NCBI GenBank assembly: GCA_947474485.1
Contig: CANJJP010000113.1
Coordinates: forward strand, 1-6,100
Direction of reading: 5' to 3'
DNA length: 6,100 nt
DNA from: Bacteroidota bacterium
GTDB lineage: Bacteria; Bacteroidota; Bacteroidia; B-17B0; Aurantibacillaceae
Made by a program: the position numbers and the translations under genes. Below are positions 1 to 6,100 of this stretch, in pieces. Every line of letters begins with the position of its first letter. Positions within the stretch are counted from its first letter, which is position 1. The notes under the pieces were generated by a model that saw only the letters and a program-made list of their open reading frames with translations, did not search any database and was not told the DNA's origin.

Positions 1-1
1 A

Positions 2-412
2 AACAAATCGCTTTTAGATATGGGCTGCGGAACAGGAGTTTTGGCAATCATAGCTAAAAAGCTTGGCGCATCAAATGTTGAAGGAATTGATATTGATGAT
101 TGGAGCATTGAAAACAGCATTGAAAATGGCAAAAACAATCACACTGAAGGAATTACTTTTTACAAAGGCAATGTAAATTCATTAACGAACAAACATTTTG
201 ATATTGTGTTAGCTAACATTAATCGAAACGTTTTATTGAACGATATGCATGCTTATTACGATTGTTTGCCATCGGGAGGTCTACTTTTATTAAGTGGATT
301 TTTTGAGAGTGATTTTGAAGAATTAAACAAAAAGGCAAGGGCATTATGCTTTAGTTTCGTTAAAAAAGAGGCTAAAAACGGCTGGTGCATGCTTAAATAT
401 GTGAAGATTTAG
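2..412 (+). CDS. prmA: Ribosomal protein L11 methyltransferase, 3' part (5' end outside window)
   Basis: This is the C-terminal 136 residues of a SAM-dependent methyltransferase, open to the left edge with no start in the window. PrmA methylates lysines and the N-terminal amine of ribosomal protein L11 in the cytoplasm, and full-length proteins are usually near 280-300 residues, so about half is missing. The frame enters at motif I (LLDMGCGTGVLAI, the SAM-binding glycine loop). A post-I acidic segment follows (GIDIDDWSIENSIENG), and then the family-typical DIVLANINRNVLL, equivalent to the ANIL-N-L motif of PrmA that sits near the substrate amine. The C-terminus (NGWCMLKY) is also typical. The ATG within DMGCG at position 20 is internal to motif I and is not a start. 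The TAG stop is at 410-412. Other class I methyltransferases share motif I, but the ANI-NVLL motif makes PrmA the best call. Confidence 0.9.
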   Translation, partial: NKSLLDMGCGTGVLAIIAKKLGASNVEGIDIDDWSIENSIENGKNNHTEGITFYKGNVNSLTNKHFDIVLANINRNVLLNDMHAYYDCLPSGGLLLLSGFFESDFEELNKKARALCFSFVKKEAKNGWCMLKYVKI

Positions 413-423
413 AAATAGCCTAA

Positions 424-450
424 TTTTTTGTATATTTGTTATACTATAAA
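424..450 (+). promoter_or_regulatory. Bacteroidota -7 promoter box within an inverted repeat (putative operator of the TA operon)
   Basis: TATATTTG at 431-438 is an exact match to the Bacteroidota primary-sigma -7 consensus TAnnTTTG, and it ends 15 nt before the ATG at 454. No good -33 TTTG is seen; the nearest candidate is TTTAG at 408-412, at the end of prmA. The box is embedded in a perfect inverted repeat, GTATA (430-434), TTTGT spacer, TATAC (440-444), which extends imperfectly into flanking T and A runs. An inverted repeat over the promoter of an antitoxin-first operon is where an autorepressing antitoxin would bind. The promoter is reasonably supported; the operator role is inference. 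Confidence 0.5.
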
Positions 451-453
451 AAA

Positions 454-690
454 ATGAAAGAACTTATTTTTGATAGAATTACAGTTGACCCTACTATTTG
501 TCATGGTAAACCGACAATTAGAGGGTTGAGATATCCTGTAAATACAATGCTTGAACTACTTGCTTCAGGAATGACTACTGCCGAAATACTTCAAGATTAT
601 CCTGATTTAGAATTGCAAGATTTATTAGCTTGTATTGAGTATGCAGCAAAACTTACCCAAGTAAAAAGCATTTATAGGATTGCATCGTGA
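454..690 (+). CDS. DUF433-family antitoxin (COG2442-like)
   Basis: This small protein of 78 residues is the likely antitoxin and DNA-binding repressor of a type II toxin-antitoxin module. The DUF433 signature covers most of it: RITVDP (residues 8-13), HGKPTIRGLR (17-26, with conserved GKP and RG-R), then a helical part with LASGMTTAEIL (36-46), YPDL (49-52) and LLACIEYAA (57-65). The family has a winged/helix-turn-helix-like fold and is commonly found just upstream of DUF5615 PIN-like genes, as here. I chose the ATG at 454. An in-frame TTG at 436 would add MLYYKK, but it lies inside the -7 promoter box and so would probably not be transcribed. The start is preceded by an A-rich run with no Shine-Dalgarno sequence. 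The stop overlaps the next gene by 4 nt, which suggests translational coupling. The family call is firm; the antitoxin role rests on family and context. Confidence 0.88.
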   Translation: MKELIFDRITVDPTICHGKPTIRGLRYPVNTMLELLASGMTTAEILQDYPDLELQDLLACIEYAAKLTQVKSIYRIAS

Positions 691-1040
691 AATTTATTGT
701 TGACGCTCAGCTACCAAAATCCATTTCCGATTTTTTAAATTCATTGGGGTATGATTCTATTCATACCATTGATCTTCCTCAAAAGAATTATACAACAGAT
801 AAGCAGATAATAGAACTTGCGGAGAAAGAAGCTAGAGTTATTATCACAAAAGACAATGATTTTTTAGAATCATACATGCTTTATCGAAAACCTCCAAAAT
901 TAATCCTTATCAAAACTGGAAACATAAAAAACTCCTTATTGCTTGAGCTATTCGAAAAAAACCATATTTATATTGTAGATATGATAAAGGATAACTCTTT
1001 AATGGAAATAAACACAAAGGAAATTATTATTCATGAATAA
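687..1040 (+). CDS. DUF5615 PIN-like toxin/nuclease (COG4634-like)
   Basis: This 117-residue protein of the DUF5615 PIN-like family is the probable toxin of the pair. PIN-domain toxins are metal-dependent ribonucleases that cut RNA in the cytoplasm when the antitoxin is lost. The acidic residues expected for the metal site are visible: D6 in FIVDAQLP, D38 in TTDKQI, and D56 and D58 in TKDNDF. The hydrophobic strand IILIK-type segment after PPK (residues 89-96 region) closes the core. The length is normal for the family and nothing looks broken, so the toxin is probably active. The start is GTG at 687, inside the GTGA overlap with the antitoxin stop; the first ATG further in would remove the catalytic N-terminus. 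There is no promoter of its own, so it is expressed from the antitoxin promoter. The RNA target cannot be read from the sequence. Confidence 0.85.
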   Translation: MKFIVDAQLPKSISDFLNSLGYDSIHTIDLPQKNYTTDKQIIELAEKEARVIITKDNDFLESYMLYRKPPKLILIKTGNIKNSLLLELFEKNHIYIVDMIKDNSLMEINTKEIIIHE

Positions 1041-1071
1041 TTAATAATTAAAGCCAATTGACATACAAATT

Positions 1072-1162
1072 GAACACAGATAACGCTGATTAATAGGATA
1101 GACGCTGAAAAACACGAAAACAAATCCGCGTTAATCTGCTCAAGTCCGCGTCATATTTGTTC
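1072..1162. repeat. Degenerate palindromic interspersed repeat with internal ~20-bp units
   Basis: The two arms are imperfect inverted repeats. The left arm runs from GAACACAGATAACGC (1072) to about 1108. The right arm runs from TCCGCGTTAATC (1125) to TTTGTTC (1162). The reverse complement of the right arm starts GAACAAATATGACGC and matches the left arm in most positions. Each arm also contains a doubled unit: ACGCTGA at 1083-1089 and 1102-1108 on the left, TCCGCGT at 1125-1131 and 1145-1151 on the right. Its GC-containing words stand out from the A/T-rich surroundings. From memory, sequences of the type 'acacagat-acgctgatt ... aatccgcgttaatctg' occur as intergenic repeats in many Bacteroidota and other genomes; this was not checked. 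It encodes nothing and carries no transposase. The remainder of the gap (1041-1071, 1163-1284) shows no clear gene or signal. Confidence 0.6.
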
Positions 1163-1284
1163 CATAAACACTAAACATGAACTAAAATCGCTCAGATTAA
1201 CAATTTTTAAAAGGTATATTTCCATATCCCGATAAAAAATGCAAAATTTGTAGGATAAAATTACACTGAGGGAAAAAACTATTT

Positions 1285-2244
1285 ATGGATATTTCTGTTG
1301 TTATACCACTTTTTAATGAAGAAGAATCGTTAACCGAATTGCACGAATGGATTGTTCGTGTAATGAAGGCAAATAATTTTTCGTATGAAATTGTTTTCAT
1401 TGATGACGGAAGTAAAGATAAAAGTTGGAAAGTAATTTCTGAACTATCAGAAAAAAACCCTTGCGTTAAAGCAATCAAATTCAGAAGAAATTATGGTAAG
1501 TCTCCTGCCCTGCACGTTGGATTTGAAGCGGTAGAAGGCGACGTTGTAATTACCATGGATGCTGACTTGCAAGATAGTCCGGATGAAATTCCTGAACTAT
1601 ACCGCATGATTAAAGAAGAAAACTTTGACTTAGTTAGTGGGTGGAAACAAAAGCGTTTCGATAATGCTGTTACCAAAAATTTACCAAGTAAATTATATAA
1701 CTGGACCAACCGTAAAATAAGCGGAATTAAATTGCATGATATGAATTGTGGTTTAAAAGCGTATAAAAAAGAAGTTGTAAAGTGTATTGAGATATATGGT
1801 GAAATGCACCGCTTTATTCCTGTACTTGCTAAAAATGCAGGTTTTGGTAATATTGGCGAAAAAGTAGTTCAGCATCAAGCTCGTAAATACGGTGTTTCTA
1901 AATTTGGTTGGAATCGTTTTGTAAATGGTTTCTTAGATTTATTAACCATTACTTTCATTTCAAAATTTGGCAAACGCCCAATGCATTTATTTGGTTTATT
2001 AGGAACCATGATGTTTGCAATTGGCTTTATGGTAGCAGCTTGGATAGGTGGAAGTAAATTATACCACGTAATCGATGGCTCCAGAGCTCCAAAGGTTGCA
2101 GAAAACCCAATGTTCTTTATCGCTTTAACAACAATGGTTTTAGGAACACTCCTATTTCTTGCAGGTTTTATTGGCGAATTAATCTTGAGAAATAGTCCGG
2201 TACGAAACAATTATCTTTTAGAAAAAAAGATTAATTTGCAGTAA
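1285..2244 (+). CDS. Family 2 glycosyltransferase, polyprenyl-phosphate sugar synthase type (DPM1/GtrB-like)
   Basis: This 319-residue membrane-anchored GT2 enzyme likely transfers a sugar from a nucleotide donor to undecaprenyl phosphate on the cytoplasmic face. Such lipid-linked sugars feed envelope polysaccharide or lipid A/protein glycosylation. The N-terminal GT-A domain shows VVIPLFNEEESL (5-16), FIDDGSKDKSW (38-48) with the nucleotide-binding DD, and the metal-binding DAD at 92-94 followed by LQD. HDMNCGLKAY (151-160) and the basic R-KYGVSKFGWNR stretch (200-211) are typical of the dolichol-phosphate-mannose/GtrB/ArnC group. Two hydrophobic segments, about 233-255 and 276-298, form the usual C-terminal hairpin. 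Length and domain order are normal. The ATG start gives the canonical N-terminus directly before the first beta strand. A GAGGGAAAAA stretch at 1268-1277 is purine-rich but too far away to be a standard ribosome binding site. The sugar cannot be deduced, so no symbol is given. Confidence 0.9.
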   Translation: MDISVVIPLFNEEESLTELHEWIVRVMKANNFSYEIVFIDDGSKDKSWKVISELSEKNPCVKAIKFRRNYGKSPALHVGFEAVEGDVVITMDADLQDSPDEIPELYRMIKEENFDLVSGWKQKRFDNAVTKNLPSKLYNWTNRKISGIKLHDMNCGLKAYKKEVVKCIEIYGEMHRFIPVLAKNAGFGNIGEKVVQHQARKYGVSKFGWNRFVNGFLDLLTITFISKFGKRPMHLFGLLGTMMFAIGFMVAAWIGGSKLYHVIDGSRAPKVAENPMFFIALTTMVLGTLLFLAGFIGELILRNSPVRNNYLLEKKINLQ

Positions 2245-2268
2245 AATTATTTACTGAAAAATTAAGCT

Positions 2269-5200
2269 GTGAAAAATTATAAGTTTCTATTCTCGTATGC
2301 TCTTATTTTATTTTCATTTTACAATGTAATTGGGCAAACCTATTATAAATATCCTGTTGTAAATTATACTCCGAAAGAATATGGCAAAACTCAGAACGTA
2401 CAAAATTGGGCAGTAACACAAACGAAAGAGGGTTTAATTTATTCGGGAAGTAATAATGGCTTAATCGAGTTTGATGGTTATAAATGGCAATTCTTACCTG
2501 CACGATTCGGCTTTTATGTTCATTCATTAGCCTGCGATAGTAACAATACGCTTTTTGTAGGTGGAGAAGGGTATTTCGGTTCCTACATAAAAGATTCAAC
2601 TGGTAAACTAACATACAATCCTTTAAGCGAAGAATTACTTCCAAAAGATCATATTCCTTTCGTAACTATTTGGAGAATATTTGCCGCAAAAGACAAAGTA
2701 TATTTTCAAAGCAATGAAGCAATATTTGTTTATGATTATAAAACAATAAAAACAATTAAACCAGAAACAAGTTTTCACTTAGCTTCCTTTTGTAACAATC
2801 AACTTTTTGTTAGAGAAAGAGAAAAAGGATTAATGAAATGTGTGAATGATAAATTAATTTTAATTCCGAACAGCCAGATATTTGCAGAAATTGGTGTATT
2901 TGGAGTGCAACCTTTTTCAAAAAATGAATTACTCATAACAACACATGAAAATGGTTTGTTTATTTACAACACACAAACAGATGAATTTAAAGAATATAAT
3001 ACTGAAAACAATTCTATTTGGATTAGCTCAATGCTTTTAGGATGTACGCAATTAAAAGACGGGAACTATGCATTTAATTCACAAACCAATGGTACCTTAA
3101 TTTTTAATCCCAAATCCAAAAAAATCAACTTCATCAATAAAGCAATTGACTTACAAGACAACAATGTAATAGCTCAATATGAGGACAACACAGGGAATCT
3201 TTGGCTTGCGCTTAATTATGGTCTATCAAAAGTATATTTAAATTCCTCCTTACAAAGCTTTACATCTACACAAGGAAATGTGAATGATGCTATAAAATTT
3301 AATAATAAAATTTATGCTGGAACATTTACAGGCATATTTATAAAAGGCGAACAAGACGCTGATTTCTCACAAGAGTTAAACTTTAACGCAGACATTGTTC
3401 AGCAATTTGCCATCAATAACAACAAATTGTTTATTGTTACATCTAAAGGTTTATTTGAACACGATGGTAAAACATATAAAAAATTACTAGATGGAGATTT
3501 TAGAAAAATCAAATTCCTGAGTAACGGTAATTTTATAATTGGTGGCTCTAACAATACTGGTTTAAAAATTTACTCACAAAAATTAAATTTGATTTACGAC
3601 TTCGCACTTGAAATTGCTGGAGAAATCGTTGGCATTGAAGAAGAGCCCAGTAATAAAGCACCTTATCACTATTGGATATCAACTAATAATGCAGTTTACA
3701 AAATAACTGACGATGAAAGCCCGGTTTTTAAAGTGGATGTTTATGGCGAAGATTTTGGATTACCAAAAAACTTCAAATACCCATTTGTATTTAATAACAA
3801 AATTGTAATCGGAAATCTATCTGGATTATATGAATTACAAAAAGATGAGAAAGGTGTGATTTTTGAATTAAGAAAATTCTACAACTTTGAAACCAATCAA
3901 ATTAGTTTTTCTTTCATTAAAGACTTTCCCAATAGAACACTTGCAATCTTCGACAACAAAATTCACATCGTAGATAAAAAAACAGGGAAAGATTTTCATG
4001 AACCGTTTTTAACTTTGGACATGGGCCGAGAAAATTTTATTTATGCTAGCGATGGTGATTTATATATTGGAGCCGAAGATGGTTTAGTAATTTTCAATGA
4101 AAAAAAATACATTCCCAATCGTACACGTTTTGAAGTTGTTGTGAGAAAAATAAGCACCAAAAACGATTCGGTTTTATTTGATGGATCAGCTATTAATACT
4201 ACTGCAATTGGCAGCGCCTTAAATTATAGATATAATGAACTAACTGTTGAACTCGCTGCCAACTACCTATATCAAGAAGACAAAACACTCTATCGATATA
4301 AGCTTGAAGGCGCAGATACTAGCTTTAGCGCTTGGCAAACAGAAAGAAAAATTAAATTCAATAATTTACATGAAGGAAATTATAAACTTATTGTTCAAGC
4401 TAAAAATATCTATGAGCAACAAAGTAAAGATTTAGTTATTGAGTTTACTATACTACCACCATGGTATAGAACTACTTTAGCTTATATATTATATGTTGTT
4501 GGTTTTGGACTAGTGTTATTTGTTTCCATACGCGTTGCATCCTATCGTTTAAAGGCACAAAACAAACACTTAGATAATTTAGTAAAAGAGCGTACGAAAG
4601 AAATCGAACATAAAAACGAAGAATTAAAAGAACAAAACGAACAAATCCTTCATCAAAAACAAGAAATTACAGACAGTATTAATTACGCTAAACGAATTCA
4701 AAACGCAATTTTACCCCCACTTATAGAAATTAAAAATTCATGGAAAGATACCTTCGTTTTCTTTCAACCAAAAGATATTGTGAGTGGAGATTTTTATTGG
4801 TACAATAAAATTGATGAAAACGAATTTTTAATTGCCTCAGCAGATTGCACAGGCCATGGAGTTCCTGGAGGATTCATGAGCATGGTGTGTAGCGACAAAT
4901 TAAACGAAGCAGTAACACTTACCAACGAACCAGATGCCATTTTAAAAATGGTAAATAGACGAATAAAACAATCACTTCGTCAGGATAACAAAGAAGGTTC
5001 AACTAAAGATGGAATGGAGATTGCGTTATTAAAAGTAAACACCATCACAAAAACAGTAAAATACTCGGGTGCAAATCGATTCTTATGGATAATAAGAGCT
5101 GAGAGTAATGAAGTAGAAGAAGTGAAGCCAACAAAAGCTGGTATTGGAGGTCATACAGATGACTCACAAGAATTTGCTATACATGAAATTAAATTTAATT

Positions 5201-5418
5201 CAGGCGACAGATTGTATATGAGCACTGATGGATACGGAGATCAATTTGGCGGACAGGATGGAAAAAAATTAATGACTAAAAACTTTAAACAGTTTTTACT
5301 AAGTATAAAAGAATTATGTATAGATGAGCAAGCAACTGAGTTAGAAAAACACATCAACAAATGGATGTTAAATCACGAACAAGTTGATGACATATTGGTA
5401 ATTGGGATTAAGATGTAA
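2269..5418 (+). CDS. Propeller-sensor SpoIIE/PP2C serine/threonine phosphatase
   Basis: This 1049-residue one-component transmembrane receptor probably turns a periplasmic signal into dephosphorylation of a cytoplasmic protein, in SpoIIE/RsbU-type systems an anti-sigma-factor antagonist. In order it has: a signal peptide (1-22, cleavage near VIG/Q); about 12 propeller-blade motifs of the Reg_prop kind (about 40-615, e.g. LIYSGSNNGLIEFDG at 56-70 and GNLWLALNYGL at 309-319), enough for two propellers; a Y_Y_Y-type beta domain (about 651-728); one membrane helix (about 735-757); a charged coiled coil (about 760-805); and a SpoIIE domain (about 806-1049). Metal-site acids are present: D841 in VSGDFYW, D859 in ADCTGHGVPGG, D987 in STDGYGDQFGG and D1041 in VDDILVIG. 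No histidine-kinase or DNA-binding domain is present. The start is a GTG: an in-frame TAA at 2263-2265 rules out anything upstream, and a later ATG would lose the signal peptide. It lies 24 bp after the glycosyltransferase with no obvious promoter, so co-transcription is likely. The ligand is unknown. Confidence 0.9.
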   Translation: MKNYKFLFSYALILFSFYNVIGQTYYKYPVVNYTPKEYGKTQNVQNWAVTQTKEGLIYSGSNNGLIEFDGYKWQFLPARFGFYVHSLACDSNNTLFVGGEGYFGSYIKDSTGKLTYNPLSEELLPKDHIPFVTIWRIFAAKDKVYFQSNEAIFVYDYKTIKTIKPETSFHLASFCNNQLFVREREKGLMKCVNDKLILIPNSQIFAEIGVFGVQPFSKNELLITTHENGLFIYNTQTDEFKEYNTENNSIWISSMLLGCTQLKDGNYAFNSQTNGTLIFNPKSKKINFINKAIDLQDNNVIAQYEDNTGNLWLALNYGLSKVYLNSSLQSFTSTQGNVNDAIKFNNKIYAGTFTGIFIKGEQDADFSQELNFNADIVQQFAINNNKLFIVTSKGLFEHDGKTYKKLLDGDFRKIKFLSNGNFIIGGSNNTGLKIYSQKLNLIYDFALEIAGEIVGIEEEPSNKAPYHYWISTNNAVYKITDDESPVFKVDVYGEDFGLPKNFKYPFVFNNKIVIGNLSGLYELQKDEKGVIFELRKFYNFETNQISFSFIKDFPNRTLAIFDNKIHIVDKKTGKDFHEPFLTLDMGRENFIYASDGDLYIGAEDGLVIFNEKKYIPNRTRFEVVVRKISTKNDSVLFDGSAINTTAIGSALNYRYNELTVELAANYLYQEDKTLYRYKLEGADTSFSAWQTERKIKFNNLHEGNYKLIVQAKNIYEQQSKDLVIEFTILPPWYRTTLAYILYVVGFGLVLFVSIRVASYRLKAQNKHLDNLVKERTKEIEHKNEELKEQNEQILHQKQEITDSINYAKRIQNAILPPLIEIKNSWKDTFVFFQPKDIVSGDFYWYNKIDENEFLIASADCTGHGVPGGFMSMVCSDKLNEAVTLTNEPDAILKMVNRRIKQSLRQDNKEGSTKDGMEIALLKVNTITKTVKYSGANRFLWIIRAESNEVEEVKPTKAGIGGHTDDSQEFAIHEIKFNSGDRLYMSTDGYGDQFGGQDGKKLMTKNFKQFLLSIKELCIDEQATELEKHINKWMLNHEQVDDILVIGIKM

Positions 5419-6070
5419 TTTTAATCTTCTCGCCTAAAAATTTAGGCGTAGTGCCCAATAAATAAATATCCAATACACATTTAGCTCTTGCAAAATATTC
5501 TCTGATACTTGTTTTAACCGAGTACTTGTTTGGAACATCTTTAGCATTAAATGCAACACAATTTAAGCCAGATTTACTGGCAATAAACAAAGCTCGTTCA
5601 TTATGAAATGCTTGTGATATAATTGTGAATTTAGTTTGTCCAAATACTTTTTCGCAACGCACTACCGAATCTAAGGTTCTAAAACCTGCGTAATCCAGAG
5701 TAATGCAGGAATCAGGCACACCTAATTTTATTAATTCATTTTTCATTTCCTCAGGTTCATTGTAGTTTGCAATATGATTGTCGCCACTAACAATAATATG
5801 TTTTATCTTTCCCTCACTAAACAAATTCGCTGCAGCTTCTATTCGATATTTAAAAAATAAATTAAGGCCTCCCCTTGCTGTTTTACTTGTTCCTAGCAGT
5901 AATCCTACTTTGTTTTCAGGAATTAATTTTACATCTGAATAACAATTTTTTACTGTTGCTTTTTTTACCCATGAATTAGAAATGAAAACAAAAACAATTG
6001 CTAAAAAGGCAGGAAAATAAACAAAACGAATCATTCGTTTTGAATAAAGCAAGTTAAAGTAGTTGCGCAT
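5408..6070 (-). CDS. sanA: SanA/YdcF-like DUF218 envelope protein
   Basis: This 220-residue protein has one N-terminal membrane anchor (about 14-33) and a DUF218 (YdcF/SanA) domain that would face the periplasm. SanA of enterobacteria affects the envelope barrier, including vancomycin exclusion at high temperature; its reaction is not established. SanA-type motifs run through the protein: GLLLGTSK (56-63), FKYRIEAA (73-80), IIVSGDN (92-98), NYNEPEEM (102-109), GVPDSCITLDYAGFRTLDS (117-135) and IISQAFHNERALFIA (150-164). Length and motif order match the family closely, with no breaks. The start is ATG at 6070; an internal methionine at residue 13 would shorten only the cytoplasmic tail. The gene is convergent with the phosphatase gene and the two stops overlap, so the last residues of each are read from both strands. 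The family is clear; identity as the true SanA orthologue is likely but rests on motif memory. Confidence 0.88.
   Translation of the reverse strand: MRNYFNLLYSKRMIRFVYFPAFLAIVFVFISNSWVKKATVKNCYSDVKLIPENKVGLLLGTSKTARGGLNLFFKYRIEAAANLFSEGKIKHIIVSGDNHIANYNEPEEMKNELIKLGVPDSCITLDYAGFRTLDSVVRCEKVFGQTKFTIISQAFHNERALFIASKSGLNCVAFNAKDVPNKYSVKTSIREYFARAKCVLDIYLLGTTPKFLGEKIKITS
5431..5448. terminator. Perfect hairpin at the convergent gene ends, possible bidirectional terminator
   Basis: CGCCTAAAAATTTAGGCG is a perfect inverted repeat: seven pairs with a four-base loop, or eight arm bases around AA. It begins 12 bp past the stop of the sensor-phosphatase gene and lies inside the 3' coding part of the opposing sanA-like gene, where it encodes part of TPKFLGEK. 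Neither strand has a clear run of T directly after the stem, so it is not a standard rho-independent terminator. It could still stop or stabilise the 3' end of the convergent transcripts. Codon constraint alone could also have produced it. Confidence 0.3.
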
Positions 6071-6087
6071 AGAGAATTATTTACTTA

Positions 6088-6095
6088 TAAATGTA
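6088..6095 (-). promoter_or_regulatory. Candidate -7 promoter box for the sanA-like gene
   Basis: Read on the minus strand, TACATTTA matches seven of eight positions of the Bacteroidota -7 consensus TAnnTTTG and ends 17 nt before the ATG at 6070, a spacing like that of the toxin-antitoxin promoter. The -33 region would fall outside the window, so it cannot be tested here. In A/T-rich DNA such a near match may be chance. Confidence 0.3.
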
Positions 6096-6100
6096 CACTA

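Noticed and set aside
436..453. Upstream in-frame TTG start that would add six residues to the DUF433 protein
   Set aside because: The TTG is part of the -7 promoter box TATATTTG, so it would lie upstream of the transcription start. The ATG at 454 gives the normal family N-terminus.
1055..1072. Short inverted repeat CAATT...AATTG after the toxin gene as a terminator
   Set aside because: The stem is only five A/T-rich pairs with no T tract, so it is too weak to call.
1072..1162. Possible CRISPR-like or attachment-site interpretation of the doubled ~20-bp units
   Set aside because: There are only two units per arm, in opposite orientation between arms, with no spacers, cas genes or integrase nearby. 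A degenerate interspersed palindrome explains it better.
1152..1250. Three near matches to TAnnTTTG before the glycosyltransferase: CATATTTG (1152-1159), TATATTTC (1215-1222), AAAATTTG (1243-1250)
   Set aside because: Each has one mismatch and none has a convincing -33 element at the right spacing. In DNA this A/T-rich such matches are common, so no promoter was assigned.
1197..1478. Minus-strand open frame of 93 codons
   Set aside because: Most of it is the complement of the glycosyltransferase start region. The protein is low-complexity serine-rich with no recognisable domain, and the plus-strand gene has clear catalytic motifs.
1491..2210. Two minus-strand open frames (1491-1709 and 1875-2210) inside the glycosyltransferase gene
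   Set aside because: They are antisense shadows of a well-supported coding region and show no domain-like sequence.
2303..2644. Minus-strand open frame within the 5' part of the sensor-phosphatase gene
   Set aside because: It is the antisense of the signal peptide and first propeller blades, with no family features.
4247..4435. Plus-strand 62-codon frame nested in the sensor-phosphatase gene
   Set aside because: It is out of frame with the Y_Y_Y-domain coding sequence and has lysine/isoleucine-rich composition expected by chance in A/T-rich DNA.

Overview
The window looks like chromosomal DNA from a member of the Bacteroidota (Flavobacteriia/Sphingobacteriia-like; the order cannot be fixed from here). 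The support is: low GC with A/T-rich codon use; start codons preceded by A-rich stretches rather than Shine-Dalgarno sequences; a clean Bacteroidota-type -7 promoter box (TAnnTTTG) in front of the toxin-antitoxin pair; and a large periplasmic-propeller sensor of a style typical of the phylum. No tRNA, rRNA, CRISPR array, insertion sequence or phage gene was recognised.

Layout on the + strand: the 3' half of prmA, the ribosomal protein L11 methyltransferase, is cut by the left edge (2-412). A compact two-gene operon follows, a DUF433 antitoxin (454-690) and a DUF5615 PIN-like toxin (687-1040), joined by a 4-nt GTGA stop/start overlap. Its promoter box lies inside a small inverted repeat that could be the autoregulatory operator. 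The 244-bp gap 1041-1284 holds a degenerate palindromic interspersed element of about 91 bp (1072-1162), and the rest of the gap has no clear feature. Next come a polyprenyl-phosphate-sugar-synthase-like family 2 glycosyltransferase with two C-terminal membrane helices (1285-2244) and, 24 bp later, a 1049-residue sensor-phosphatase (2269-5418). The latter has a signal peptide, about 12 propeller blades, a Y_Y_Y domain, one membrane helix, a coiled coil and a SpoIIE/PP2C phosphatase domain. On the - strand a SanA/YdcF-like (DUF218) membrane-anchored protein (6070-5408) converges on it, and the two genes overlap by 11 bp at their 3' ends. A perfect hairpin lies in the overlap zone.

How the genes may work together: the toxin-antitoxin pair is a self-contained module between housekeeping genes. 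The glycosyltransferase (lipid-linked sugar), the sensor-phosphatase (periplasmic signal to cytoplasmic serine/threonine dephosphorylation) and the SanA-like protein (envelope barrier) all concern the cell envelope. Only the glycosyltransferase and sensor genes are arranged so that co-transcription is likely. All assigned families are known ones. The least ordinary items are the propeller-SpoIIE receptor, the DUF433/DUF5615 pair with its operator-like promoter, and the palindromic repeat.
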